A stretch of 39,601 nucleotides of DNA from Bacteroidota bacterium (GTDB lineage: Bacteria > Bacteroidota > Bacteroidia > Bacteroidales > UBA1715): contig WQTX01000014.1 in the NCBI GenBank assembly GCA_009786075.1, positions 1-39,601 of the forward strand, written 5' to 3'. A program made the position numbers and the translations under genes. The notes below the pieces were generated by a model. It was given only the letters and a program-made list of their open reading frames with translations. It had not been told where the DNA came from and ran no database searches. How positions within the stretch are numbered: position 1 is the stretch's first letter; each line of letters opens with the position of its first letter. Shown in pieces: positions 15,497 through 24,002 of the stretch.

Positions 15497-16468
15497 ATGA
15501 ACAGAACAGGTAATCTAATAGAGCAAATATACGACACCGATAATCTGTATTTGGCTTATTATAAGGCAAGTAGAGGCAAGCATGTGAAACAGGCTGTAAT
15601 AGATTTCGGGCGCAATTTGGATATAAACATTCGTTTACTCCGGCAACAATTGCAGACAGGAGAGGTGCAGGTAGGAAATTACCACTATTTTACCATCTAC
15701 GACCCTAAGCAGCGTACAATTTGCGCCGCCGCTTTTCAAGAAAGAGTTTTGCATCATGCGTTGATGAATGTTTGCCACCCCTATTTCGACCGGCATTTGA
15801 TTGCCGGTTCGTATGCTACCCGGATTGGCAAGGGTGTTTATGCAGCTATTGATAATGCGTTTTCCGCCATGAGCCGATACCAATATGTATGCAAGTTGGA
15901 TGTACGCAAGTATTTTGGTTCCATTTCGCATATCGTACTGAAACAGCAACTTCGCCGTTTATTCAAGGACGCCGATTTATTGAAATTATTTGATAAAATA
16001 ATTGACAGTTATGATACACAGGCGGGTTATGGTATTCCCATAGGTAATCTTACCAGCCAGTATTTTGCCAATCACTATTTGTCGTCTGTTGACCATTATG
16101 CCAAGGAACAATTGAAAATCCCTGTTTATATTCGTTATATGGATGATATATTATTTTTTGGAAACGACAAAGAAATGATAAAAACATGGGTTGTCGAATT
16201 GACGGTGAGGGCTTCCTCTGCGTTAGAATTAAATTTCAAACCGTATTCCATCTGTAAATGCAGACAGGGCATCTCTTTTCTGGGTTATCAATTGTTTCCC
16301 AACAAAATACTGTTGAATAGCCGCAGTAAAAAGCGTTTCCACAAAAAAATGATGCAATATGCTCAATGGATGAATAGCGGTCGTTGGAGTGAAGCCGATT
16401 ATTGCAGTCACGTACTACCGCTCCTTGCATTTGCAAGGCATGCTTATACCAAACGGCTTTTTTATTAA
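15497..16468 (+). CDS. DGR reverse transcriptase
   Basis: The enzyme copies the template RNA with adenine-specific errors to make the mutagenised cDNA. The 323-residue protein has the RT palm and fingers in order: FQERVLHHALMN, KLDVRKYFGSI, the DGR-type motif GIPIGNLTSQYFAN at 179-192 (DGR enzymes have this SQ where other RTs differ), YIRYMDDILFF with YMDD at 214-217, and FLGYQLF. There is no maturase, endonuclease or retron-type domain, so a group II intron or retron is unlikely. The ATG at 15497 is preferred; a GTG at 15461 lies inside the terminator-like hairpin. No Shine-Dalgarno is seen. Confidence 0.96.
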   Translation: MNRTGNLIEQIYDTDNLYLAYYKASRGKHVKQAVIDFGRNLDINIRLLRQQLQTGEVQVGNYHYFTIYDPKQRTICAAAFQERVLHHALMNVCHPYFDRHLIAGSYATRIGKGVYAAIDNAFSAMSRYQYVCKLDVRKYFGSISHIVLKQQLRRLFKDADLLKLFDKIIDSYDTQAGYGIPIGNLTSQYFANHYLSSVDHYAKEQLKIPVYIRYMDDILFFGNDKEMIKTWVVELTVRASSALELNFKPYSICKCRQGISFLGYQLFPNKILLNSRSKKRFHKKMMQYAQWMNSGRWSEADYCSHVLPLLAFARHAYTKRLFY

Positions 16469-16479
16469 ATTTCCGCATA

Positions 16480-16505
16480 AAAAGTTTCAAAATTTTGAAA
16501 CTTTT
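16480..16505. promoter_or_regulatory. 26-bp perfect palindrome, candidate HigA operator
   Basis: AAAAGTTTCAAAA followed by its exact reverse complement. It ends 2 bp before the -7 box at 16508-16515, so it covers the spacer and upstream promoter region, the place expected for an autoregulating antitoxin. It may also act as a terminator for the reverse transcriptase gene. Confidence 0.6.
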
Positions 16506-16507
16506 GT

Positions 16508-16515
16508 TATATTTG
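16508..16515 (+). promoter_or_regulatory. -7 box for the HigBA-like pair (TATATTTG)
   Basis: An exact TAnnTTTG 29 bp before the short toxin remnant at 16545. Confidence 0.6.
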
Positions 16516-16544
16516 TCAAATAAAAATTAATCCTAAAATATTGT

Positions 16545-16673
16545 ATGCAATTTTTTGAAACTATCTTCTTGGACGAAGCTGATGAATTTATTTTTTCTTT
16601 GGATGCAAAAACGAGAAAAAAGATATTTTATAATGTGCGTCTTGCCGAGCAAACTAATGACCCTGAATTATAG
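16545..16673 (+). pseudogene. truncated HigB/RelE-type toxin remnant
   Basis: The 42-residue reading starts MQFFETIFLDEADEFIFSLD, continues with KTRKKIFYNVRLAEQ, and stops at NDPEL. This matches the N-terminal third of phage-derived Gp49-like/HigB toxins, which are normally about 100-115 residues. The C-terminal part holding the catalytic residues is missing, and the antitoxin starts only 3 bp after the stop. The pattern suggests an internal deletion that removed the toxin's active region and left the promoter and antitoxin. Confidence 0.7.
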
Positions 16674-16676
16674 AAT

Positions 16677-17003
16677 ATGGAACGCTTAAAAAAACGTACT
16701 TTGTCGGAAATGGAAGACAAATACATAGGAAAAATAGGTGCTCCCGAACGTGATGAGTATGAATATGAATTGCGTATGGATTTATTGGCGCGAATGATAA
16801 AAAAAACACGAAAAGAACGAGGATTGACCCAAGAAATGTTGGGCGAAATTGTCGGCGTGAACAAATCGCAAATTTCAAAACTCGAAAATCATAGTAATAG
16901 TGCCACTATTGACACAATTATACGAGTATTTAAAGCTCTAAAAGCTGATATTCAGTTTAGTATAAAATTAGAAAATGCGATGCCTCTGCAAATGAGTTTT
17001 TAA
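16677..17003 (+). CDS. HigA-like antitoxin, HTH XRE family
   Basis: The 108-residue protein has an N-terminal segment (LSEMEDKYIGKIGAPERDEY) typical of HigA antitoxins paired with Gp49-like toxins, then a helix-turn-helix (TRKERGLTQEMLGEIVGVNK, then SQISKLE and the TIDTIIRVFKAL helix). It should bind the partner toxin and repress its own promoter, probably at the palindrome 16480-16505. The toxin is truncated, so this is effectively an orphan antitoxin. The folP start follows 12 nt after its stop. Confidence 0.85.
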   Translation: MERLKKRTLSEMEDKYIGKIGAPERDEYEYELRMDLLARMIKKTRKERGLTQEMLGEIVGVNKSQISKLENHSNSATIDTIIRVFKALKADIQFSIKLENAMPLQMSF

Positions 17004-17014
17004 ATCGAAAGCAT

Positions 17015-17815
17015 TTGAACAATAACCAATTCATACAAAAAACGCCCCTCGTAATGGGCATACTCAATTGCACCCCCGATTCGTTTTTCGATGGCGGTGT
17101 GCGCATTTCGATTGATGCGCAATTGCAGCACTGCGAAACTATGATTTCCGAAGGCGCAGCAATTATTGATATTGGTGCATTTTCCACCCGTCCGGGTTAT
17201 TCGGAAATTTCGGAAGATGAAGAATTGCAGCGGCTTTTGCCTGTAGTTCGAGAAATTCGCAGAAAATTCCCAACTACTACATTATCTATCGACACCTTTC
17301 GTTCAGCGGTAGTTCGTCGAGTTTTCGGCGAAATAGGGGAGTTTATTGTCAATGATATTTCGGGCGGATTGTACGACAACGAAATGCTCAAAACCTGCGG
17401 AGAACTTTCGTTACCATATATTTGTATGCACTTGCAAGATGTTACGCAAAGCAAAACAATGATTGCCGATATGCAGCAGTTTTTTGAAACACAAATTGCC
17501 GAAGCGCACAAATATGGTATACAACATATAATTATAGACCCCGGATTTGGATTTGGCAAAACAATTGAGCAGCAGTATGAATTGCTTAATTGTCTCGATG
17601 AATTTATGTACTTTAATCTGCCGTTGCTGGTGGGTGTTTCCCGCAAATCAATGATTTGGAAAACTTTGCAGTGCACGCCACAAGAGGCTCTTAACGGAAC
17701 AACAATTCTCAATACAATTGCACTTACAAAAGGTGCGCATATTTTGCGTGTGCATGATGTGAAAGAGGCGGTGGAGTGTGTACAAATATGCCAATGTTTC
17801 AATGTGCCAATATGA
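17015..17815 (+). CDS. folP: dihydropteroate synthase
   Basis: FolP condenses p-aminobenzoate with 6-hydroxymethyl-dihydropterin diphosphate in folate synthesis and is the sulfonamide target. The TIM-barrel motifs are present in order: MGILNCTPDSFFDGG, IIDIGAFSTRPG, LSIDTFRSAV, NDISGG, IIDPGFGFGKT and LLVGVSRKSMI. No ATG precedes MGILNCTPDSF in frame, so a TTG start at 17015 is chosen; it gives the usual 13-residue lead-in. The end after LRVHDVKEAVE reads CVQICQCFNVPI and is encoded by the first units of the word repeat at 17788-17970, so the natural tail is altered. Confidence 0.94.
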   Translation: MNNNQFIQKTPLVMGILNCTPDSFFDGGVRISIDAQLQHCETMISEGAAIIDIGAFSTRPGYSEISEDEELQRLLPVVREIRRKFPTTTLSIDTFRSAVVRRVFGEIGEFIVNDISGGLYDNEMLKTCGELSLPYICMHLQDVTQSKTMIADMQQFFETQIAEAHKYGIQHIIIDPGFGFGKTIEQQYELLNCLDEFMYFNLPLLVGVSRKSMIWKTLQCTPQEALNGTTILNTIALTKGAHILRVHDVKEAVECVQICQCFNVPI

Positions 17816-17970
17816 CAATATGCCAATGTTTCAATATGCCAATGTGCCAATATGACAATGTTTCAATATGCCAATATGCCAATGTGTTAATGAAATGTAT
17901 TAATTTTCTAATTGACTTATTGGCACATTATCGTATTAGCACATTGGCATATTATCAAATTGGCACATTA
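17788..17970. repeat. degenerate tandem array (ATATGCCAATGT words) with an inverted half
   Basis: Units of about 8-12 bp (atgccaatgt, ttcaatatgcc, gtgccaatatgac) run from about 17788 to 17890. The inverted words (attggcacatt, cattggcatatt) fill 17931-17970, so the array can fold on itself. The folP stop codon is within it. Unit length and order are irregular and there are no spacers, unlike a CRISPR. Confidence 0.8.
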
Positions 17971-18003
17971 AAAAAAGCGACCTGTTTCCAAATCGCCTTT
18001 TTT
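17971..18003 (-). terminator. probable bidirectional terminator
   Basis: AAAAAAGCGA pairs with TCGC(C)TTTTTT across a 12-nt loop with one bulged base, between convergent folP and the lipoprotein gene ending at 18020. Confidence 0.6.
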
Positions 18004-18019
18004 ATTTTTACAAATTCGC

Positions 18020-19714
18020 TTATTGTACAATCGCTTTAAAGTTTGCGTCTTGTGCAAATGCTTTAAATTCAATATCTTTTTTCGCACGTTGACGTAATGC
18101 TGGGTCTGCATTTATTGCTTTTTGCAAGTTAGAAGTTACCATATCAAGGTTTTTTTCGCGAGCGCCAATTACCGCTCTTAAATAAAATGCTACTGCACTT
18201 TGTTCGGCACGGTTCAGTGTTTGAAGAGCTACGTCGTTGTTGTTGGTCATTACTTGTGCAAGAGCAGTATTGAAACGTGGAGCATTGCCAAACATTACAA
18301 CTGCTTCTTCGTAGTTACCTGCTTTGAATTTTGCCCAACCTAAATTGTAACGAACTTCGGCTCCGGCACCTTGTGCAAGTTCAAAATATTCAAGACCTTT
18401 TGCTAAATTACCTTGTTTTACGGCTAGCACACCCAAGTTGTTTTTCACAACATTGTCGCCTTCCGAAATTTCATTTGCTTTGTTTAATGCTTTCAATGCG
18501 TTGTTGAAATCATTTGCGGCAATGTATGCAACACCCAAGTTATTGAATGCAGCCCATTCATTAGGGAATTTCACAGTTGCATTTTTAAGAATAGTGATTG
18601 CATCGTTTTGAGAATTGGCAAGAGTTGCCGCGAATAAATATTCTTGCAGTGTAAGTACAACATTTGATTGACCTAAGGCAGCAGCAAAAATCACATCATC
18701 GGACTTGTCTTTTTTAGTAGCCGAAACAACTACTTCCGAACGACGAAGTTGTGGTAAGATTTGTTCTGCAAGTTCTTTAAATATAACCGACATTTTTTTC
18801 ATTTCGGCTTTACGAACGTCTGGGTCGCTGTAAGTGCTCAATATTTGAAGAATTACTTCTTTGTCTTGAATATTAGAGTTTTGAAGTAAGATTACGAATT
18901 TATCCCAGTCTTCTTTTGTATATGTACCAACAAATTCTTTTTTGTTCAATTCACGTTTGATTGCATTTCCGGCAGCAATTTCACGTTGCGATGCCAAACG
19001 GTGGTTCAAATCCAACGGACCATCGGGCGAAGCATAACCGTGAATATCTATACCTTTATATATAAGATTTGTATCTTTTTCAACTTTTTTTGTAAAATCC
19101 TTCAACGCCTTTGTTTCCGGTTTGTTCATTTCGCGGCTTTGAATGTTGGCTTGCTCAATTTGGAACATAATGTTCGACTCGGCAGTAATTATTTGATTGC
19201 GTCTCAATTGGTGGTCAACGTCAATTGCCATAGCATCGTTTTGCAACAACGCTGCAGTAGCCATCACACCATCGCCGATTTTCACGGTAGGCATAGTTAC
19301 ACCTTTACCTTTTACCGATGCTTTTGAATTTACAACCAATTCCGATTGCATCATTGCATCATTATAAGGCACTTTTGCAGTGTAAGCAAAACTTCCGCCG
19401 GTTGCATACGGTACCATAGTTGCATTTGATTGAACCGATTCGCCGCGAAGGTCTTTTGGTTTCAATACCACGCTGCCGCCGTCCCATTTAAGTTCAGGTG
19501 CAATGTGCATTTCGGCTTTTTTCGCAAAGTATTTCGCAGGATATGTTCCGCGAATAGTAATTTCTACGCTATCGCCTTTCATTTCCAAAGGATTGGGGCT
19601 TACTTGGTAACGCACTGTGTTAGCATCTTTAAGCATTTTTTTTGGTCCCGCACAACCAACCGACAATAAAACAACTGACGCTACGGTAAAAATGTGTAAT
19701 TTTCTCATCTTCAT
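18020..19714 (-). CDS. outer-membrane lipoprotein with OmpA-like and TPR regions
   Basis: The 564-residue protein has a lipoprotein signal peptide with lipobox LSVGC (Cys at 21). Residues 35-160 are beta-rich. Residues about 215-330 look OmpA-like: GIDIHGYASPDGPLDLNHRL (221-240) followed by ASQR matches the peptidoglycan-binding loop of the OmpA C-terminal family. Residues about 355-550 form TPR-type helical repeats (WAAFNNLGVAYIAANDFNNA, VKNNLGVLAVKQGNL, VRYNLGWAKFKAGNY). The likely role is an anchored envelope scaffold in the periplasm. A similar OmpA-plus-TPR makeup occurs in the T9SS protein PorE, but the domain order differs, so I do not assign that name. A -7 box lies at 19756-19763. 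Confidence 0.8.
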   Translation of the reverse strand: MKMRKLHIFTVASVVLLSVGCAGPKKMLKDANTVRYQVSPNPLEMKGDSVEITIRGTYPAKYFAKKAEMHIAPELKWDGGSVVLKPKDLRGESVQSNATMVPYATGGSFAYTAKVPYNDAMMQSELVVNSKASVKGKGVTMPTVKIGDGVMATAALLQNDAMAIDVDHQLRRNQIITAESNIMFQIEQANIQSREMNKPETKALKDFTKKVEKDTNLIYKGIDIHGYASPDGPLDLNHRLASQREIAAGNAIKRELNKKEFVGTYTKEDWDKFVILLQNSNIQDKEVILQILSTYSDPDVRKAEMKKMSVIFKELAEQILPQLRRSEVVVSATKKDKSDDVIFAAALGQSNVVLTLQEYLFAATLANSQNDAITILKNATVKFPNEWAAFNNLGVAYIAANDFNNALKALNKANEISEGDNVVKNNLGVLAVKQGNLAKGLEYFELAQGAGAEVRYNLGWAKFKAGNYEEAVVMFGNAPRFNTALAQVMTNNNDVALQTLNRAEQSAVAFYLRAVIGAREKNLDMVTSNLQKAINADPALRQRAKKDIEFKAFAQDANFKAIVQ

Positions 19715-19755
19715 AAATTATTTTTAAATATTATACTCTTTAAAATTTATACCGA

Positions 19756-19763
19756 CAAATTTA
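19756..19763 (-). promoter_or_regulatory. -7 box for the OmpA/TPR lipoprotein (TAAATTTG)
   Basis: An exact TAnnTTTG on the minus strand, 41 bp before the start. Confidence 0.55.
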
Positions 19764-19865
19764 CAAATGTTTTTTTATTCCGCAATGTATTACGTGTTTT
19801 TTTTCATTTTTTATTGAAAAACAACGAAAATAATTGAATAATTGAATAACGGAGTAACCGAATTA

Positions 19866-22700
19866 TTACATTGCTCCAAAATTAAATGACAACAAACCTA
19901 TGGCGCTCCACTTTTGTGTCTGCTGCACAAAAGCTGTGCGCACTCCGGCGGTAATTGGTGCGCGAAAGTGAAACAAGTGCATTTCGGCATTGAGGTCGAA
20001 TCCGTAGCTGGTGTAGTTTTGCGTACTGTTGCTAATTTTGCTGCGCGTGTAGGCGTAATCGAAAAATGCAGTAGTCCACAATCGTTTACCGTAAAACACC
20101 GCTCGCCACGCAATATCGGGATACCACAATGGCAAAGTATATTCCAAACGAGTGGAAATCATTTCTTTTCGCTGAAAAATCATAGTTTCAGTGCCTCGCG
20201 GCACAAAAATTTCGCGATTGAAAAGCAGGGCGTTTTCATTCGCGTGCCAATCGGCGGCAATTGCACCGTGAATTGAATGATTTTTGAAAATCGAGGGGAA
20301 ATATAAATCAACTCGTGAATACACATAATCGGAACCAAGTGCGGCGGTTGAATAGGGATTGTGCAAATAAGCAATTTCCAAGCGTTGCCCCCACACAGGA
20401 AATAAATCGCGAGGCGCACCGCTGCTCATATTTGAAAAAACGGCTGCATATTTGCACGCTACAATTGAAAAAGTTAAAAAATTGCTGCTGTGAGGTTGCA
20501 TATATGAATGTAGTAATTGAGTTTGAAGTACAAAAAGACGAGAAAATCCATTGCGTGAAAAATTAAAAGGCAGCGAAATTGCCGCACTGCTATTTATGAT
20601 ATTAAAATCAACTCTCAGCAAAGAGTCAATCGGAATTTCCTGCTTGCCAACCTCAGTTTCTATATCAATAATCGGAAAAAATCCGGTATAGCGAAATGCT
20701 GCAAAACCAACTTGTTTGGGACTACTGTCGAATGTTGCCCTATAGCCAAATCGCGAAACTGCTGTTGCTAATTTATTTTGTGAAACTAACTGTGCGCCAA
20801 TTCCAAAATTGGTAGTATTCTGCGAATAATCCAAATAAAACGGACTCCAACTGTGAATGTTGAACAAATGCGCCAATTTTGAATATTTGCGTGAGGAAAA
20901 CACCGTATCGGGCATTTTTGCAAAATTAAGCGACGTATTTTCTTGCCAGTTAAGAGTTGTGGCAAGCGGAAAGGAATATTTACGCACGGCATTTATAGTA
21001 TGCCACCGGTGTGGTTCTGCTGGCAAACTGCCAACGCAAAAACCGGTGGCGCTATAATCGCTAAATGTAATTTTGTTGCCATACACCCGTGGAAATTGCG
21101 CACCAAATTCCGAAACCGTAACACGCCATTGTTGCTTATTTTCGGTGTGTACGGCATATACATTATCAACGCCGGAATATGACGATGTGTATAAAATATA
21201 GGATTTGAAATACACCGGTGAACGCAAATCTTCGGTAGAGTGGGGCAGAATTTCGTTGAACGATTGTGTGCGCACATCGTATTCTACCAAACGTTTGCCT
21301 TTGCTCGAAACGCCCACATAGGCAATTTTTGAGGCATCGGTGTTCCATGTAGGCGCAAGTGCATATTCGCCTTGCGGCAAAGGAATTTTGCTCCATTGTT
21401 TATTTTCAATCGTGTAAAACACTAAATCATAAGTGCCTGTGGCACCAATTTCTACTGCAACTATCTGTGTGCCGTCGGGCGAAATTGCCGGAGCAAATAA
21501 GCGCATGGGAGTACTGATTTTTTTCTTGCGTTTCGTTTCCAACGAATACATATATATATAGGTATAGTTTGTCAATTCCCAGCGAATGTGCGGTTTTGTT
21601 TCTGCCCATACCACGAGTTTGTTGTTGGTCGAAAATGCTTCGTTTGCCGGTTTCAATGCCGTGTTGGCAATTGGTTTTGCTCGTTTTTCGCCGGTGGTAA
21701 TCAGCACCAATTGGCGGCGATTAGCAAGTCCGCTACGTTCGGCAATATATTGTGTGTCATTTATTTGCTGTGTAAAATTGTAATTTACAAATCCTTTTTT
21801 TGCAGGGGAAATAATTGTGTCGAATGGCTTTTGAATTTCACGTTCACGCAGCAATCGCCATTCCAAAGCCTGCACTTTGAATGTTGTATCGTAGAGTTTT
21901 ATTTTTCCGCTGCCTGTTTGTGCTTTCAACGCATTGTCGAACGGACGAATTGAAAGCGGACGCAGCGCAACATTTTCTACAACTTTTGCAAATAAATACG
22001 GATTGTACAACGAGCGAGCGTTGGCAACTACCACATAGCCCATTGCATACGAATTTGGCACAAAATCACGATACGAGCCAAAATATGCTTTTGCATAGCT
22101 GAATTGCTTTTTTTGAGCAAGTTGCGCTCGTAGTCCCATTGAAAAATCGGCAGTTCGTCCGCGTCCGGCAGTGCCAAGAGCGGTTTCGCACACCACAGCA
22201 TCGCCTTCCATAAACCAATCGGGCAGGTACAATCCGGCAACGGCACCTAGCGCTTGTTCGCCCAACAGGAAATATAAAATTCGGGTCATACCCTCATTGA
22301 GTTTGTCCATTTGCACCACGTGGCGATATTCGTGCAAAATCAAACTTTCCCACCAATCGTCGGGAGTTTGCGTAGGCGAAACCACATCGGACACGTCAAT
22401 TCGCTTTGGAGCCCACGCCACCGAACCGTTTGAAATTCGCGATTGCGTGTGCAAAATAACCGAAATTTTTGCCGGCTTGTGTTCCAAAGTTTTGCCAACG
22501 GCTGAATACACATAGTGCAAAATTCGAGTACAGCGCTGTGCAACACTATCGTAGCCTTGTGGGTAAATTACTTGGAATTGTTCTGTTTCAATTTGTTGCC
22601 ATTTTGTGGAGCCGCGTTCGTTGCCCCATGAGAAATATTGGGCGTGGAGCGCAGCAATACTTAGAAAAAATAGAGCAGAAAAAATAAAGAGTGTTCGCAT
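19866..22700 (-). CDS. secreted metallopeptidase-like protein with beta-propeller and C-terminal barrel-like region
   Basis: The 944-residue protein has a signal peptide (cleavage near residue 20, LHAQ). A gluzincin-type zinc site is visible: HEYRH at 123-127 (HExxH) and the third ligand glutamate in DWFMEGDA (E165). The middle region (about 300-570) has TolB-like propeller strands (RLFAPAISPDGTQIVAVE, APTWNTDASKIAYVG). The last 330 residues are rich in aromatic alternating strands and end FNFGAM, consistent with an outer-membrane barrel. The layout suggests a surface-anchored protease whose substrate is unknown. It starts 5 bp after the stop of the upstream gene, so the two form an operon. 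Confidence 0.75.
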   Translation of the reverse strand: MRTLFIFSALFFLSIAALHAQYFSWGNERGSTKWQQIETEQFQVIYPQGYDSVAQRCTRILHYVYSAVGKTLEHKPAKISVILHTQSRISNGSVAWAPKRIDVSDVVSPTQTPDDWWESLILHEYRHVVQMDKLNEGMTRILYFLLGEQALGAVAGLYLPDWFMEGDAVVCETALGTAGRGRTADFSMGLRAQLAQKKQFSYAKAYFGSYRDFVPNSYAMGYVVVANARSLYNPYLFAKVVENVALRPLSIRPFDNALKAQTGSGKIKLYDTTFKVQALEWRLLREREIQKPFDTIISPAKKGFVNYNFTQQINDTQYIAERSGLANRRQLVLITTGEKRAKPIANTALKPANEAFSTNNKLVVWAETKPHIRWELTNYTYIYMYSLETKRKKKISTPMRLFAPAISPDGTQIVAVEIGATGTYDLVFYTIENKQWSKIPLPQGEYALAPTWNTDASKIAYVGVSSKGKRLVEYDVRTQSFNEILPHSTEDLRSPVYFKSYILYTSSYSGVDNVYAVHTENKQQWRVTVSEFGAQFPRVYGNKITFSDYSATGFCVGSLPAEPHRWHTINAVRKYSFPLATTLNWQENTSLNFAKMPDTVFSSRKYSKLAHLFNIHSWSPFYLDYSQNTTNFGIGAQLVSQNKLATAVSRFGYRATFDSSPKQVGFAAFRYTGFFPIIDIETEVGKQEIPIDSLLRVDFNIINSSAAISLPFNFSRNGFSRLFVLQTQLLHSYMQPHSSNFLTFSIVACKYAAVFSNMSSGAPRDLFPVWGQRLEIAYLHNPYSTAALGSDYVYSRVDLYFPSIFKNHSIHGAIAADWHANENALLFNREIFVPRGTETMIFQRKEMISTRLEYTLPLWYPDIAWRAVFYGKRLWTTAFFDYAYTRSKISNSTQNYTSYGFDLNAEMHLFHFRAPITAGVRTAFVQQTQKWSAIGLLSFNFGAM

Positions 22701-22705
22701 TGTGA

Positions 22706-23950
22706 TTACATGTTTTTTCTAAGCCAATCCGAATATTCTTTTGCATATTCACCGTAAAAAGGGTACTTTTTTTCGTTTGCCAATGTATCTAACAATTTCA
22801 TAAGTTCTTTTGCTTCTTTCTTGTCGCCTGCAATCAAATAATTGCGAATGACATCGTAAATACCGCCTCGAATATCATATTCAAATATTCTATGCTCATC
22901 TGTACTATTCAAATTCAACACTTGCACTAAACGTAATAATTCAGTAAAATTCTTTTTATAATCTTCAAACGACGGCAAAGTTCTATCGGAAATTGATAAT
23001 TTAGAGACAGTACCAAGTGGGAGTAAATATTTGTCTAAGCTCACTATTTGATTTTCGCCAAATCCTGTGGTAAAATACACATCTCTTTGAAACTTGTTTG
23101 CTTTGAGCAAACTTAAAAGAATTATATCGCCACGTATCAGCCATGTGTCGTTGTAATAGCGGTAGGTTGGATGTACAGTCCACGAAAAATCGTTGATTGT
23201 AATAACACTGTCGTTCCATATGGCGTAGTCCACCGTATCAAGCACTTCACTCGGAAGGTCGAAGGAAACGATTTTGTTGTTGGATAAAAATGCAGGATAC
23301 CACGTTGTATTCAATAAATTAATTTCAACCACAGCAACGTCCGGTCGGTAATTTTCCACAATTTGTAAAAACAAAAGCGAATAAAAATGAATATCAGCAG
23401 CAGCAATAAGAATAGCATTTTCACTGCAATTATCTAGGGTTTTTCTATGCGTTTCAAGCATAAAATCGCTAAAGCCACCTCGTTTTTTTCCTTCGTTAAA
23501 AGCCCAAATTGCACTATCAACGTCGTTTCGGTACCAATAAGCCACAGCTAGTGAACCCCATTCGGCACCCAATTTTGAATACGGGTCGAGAGCAATGATT
23601 TCGCCTGTGTATTTGGGGGTCAATTCAATAATTTTTTCAAATTGTTCGCTTGTTTTGTACAATAAATCTAAATCCACATTTGTCATACTCTGTCCGTCGG
23701 GAGAATTCATGCGACCGTATGTATATCCCAAAAAATACCTTGCTTCGGTATCATTCGGATTTATTTCAACAACTTTTTCAAGCATCGAAGCTATTTGCCG
23801 GTAGTCAAATTTGTATAATTCTTCTTGGGTAAGGTTTCTGTCTGATTTGAATAATGTTTTTGCACTATCTAAAAGAGCTTGGTAGCTATTGGTTTGTGCA
23901 TAAATTGCCGTTGCAAAGAGTGTGAAAATTATCGTTATTATTGTCTTCAT
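22706..23950 (-). CDS. secreted TPR-containing protein of unknown function
   Basis: The 414-residue protein has a signal peptide (MKTIITIIFTLFATAIYAQ). Residues about 20-160 contain TPR-like repeats (EKVVEINPNDTEARYFLGYT, AVAYWYRNDVDSAIWAFNEG). The middle section (AILIAAADIHFYSLLFLQ, then ENYRPDVAVVEINLLNTTWY) resembles the C-terminal soluble part of large Bacteroidetes membrane proteins of the DUF2723 type, here without membrane helices. No catalytic motif is seen. It is the upstream partner of the metallopeptidase-like gene and is probably periplasmic. Confidence 0.65.
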   Translation of the reverse strand: MKTIITIIFTLFATAIYAQTNSYQALLDSAKTLFKSDRNLTQEELYKFDYRQIASMLEKVVEINPNDTEARYFLGYTYGRMNSPDGQSMTNVDLDLLYKTSEQFEKIIELTPKYTGEIIALDPYSKLGAEWGSLAVAYWYRNDVDSAIWAFNEGKKRGGFSDFMLETHRKTLDNCSENAILIAAADIHFYSLLFLQIVENYRPDVAVVEINLLNTTWYPAFLSNNKIVSFDLPSEVLDTVDYAIWNDSVITINDFSWTVHPTYRYYNDTWLIRGDIILLSLLKANKFQRDVYFTTGFGENQIVSLDKYLLPLGTVSKLSISDRTLPSFEDYKKNFTELLRLVQVLNLNSTDEHRIFEYDIRGGIYDVIRNYLIAGDKKEAKELMKLLDTLANEKKYPFYGEYAKEYSDWLRKNM

Positions 23951-23954
23951 AAAA

Positions 23955-24001
23955 AGTGTATTTTCTCGTCAACTTGTCAACTCGTTTACTCGTCAACTAA
24001 A
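23955..24001. repeat. word array (CTCGTCAACT type)
   Basis: Words such as ctcgtcaact, tgtcaactcg and actcgtcaact repeat in the 52-bp spacer between two minus-strand genes. Confidence 0.5.
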
Positions 24002-24002
24002 T

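Noticed and set aside
15461-16468. Longer reverse transcriptase reading from GTG 15461
   Set aside because: The extra 12 residues fall in the terminator-like hairpin and T run; ATG 15497 begins the family-like sequence.
15497-16468. Retron or group II intron reverse transcriptase
   Set aside because: There is no maturase or endonuclease domain and no retron RNA layout, while a TR/VR pair with adenine-only changes and the DGR SQ motif are present.
17788-17970. CRISPR-like array
   Set aside because: Units are short, irregular and contiguous, with no unique spacers and no cas genes.
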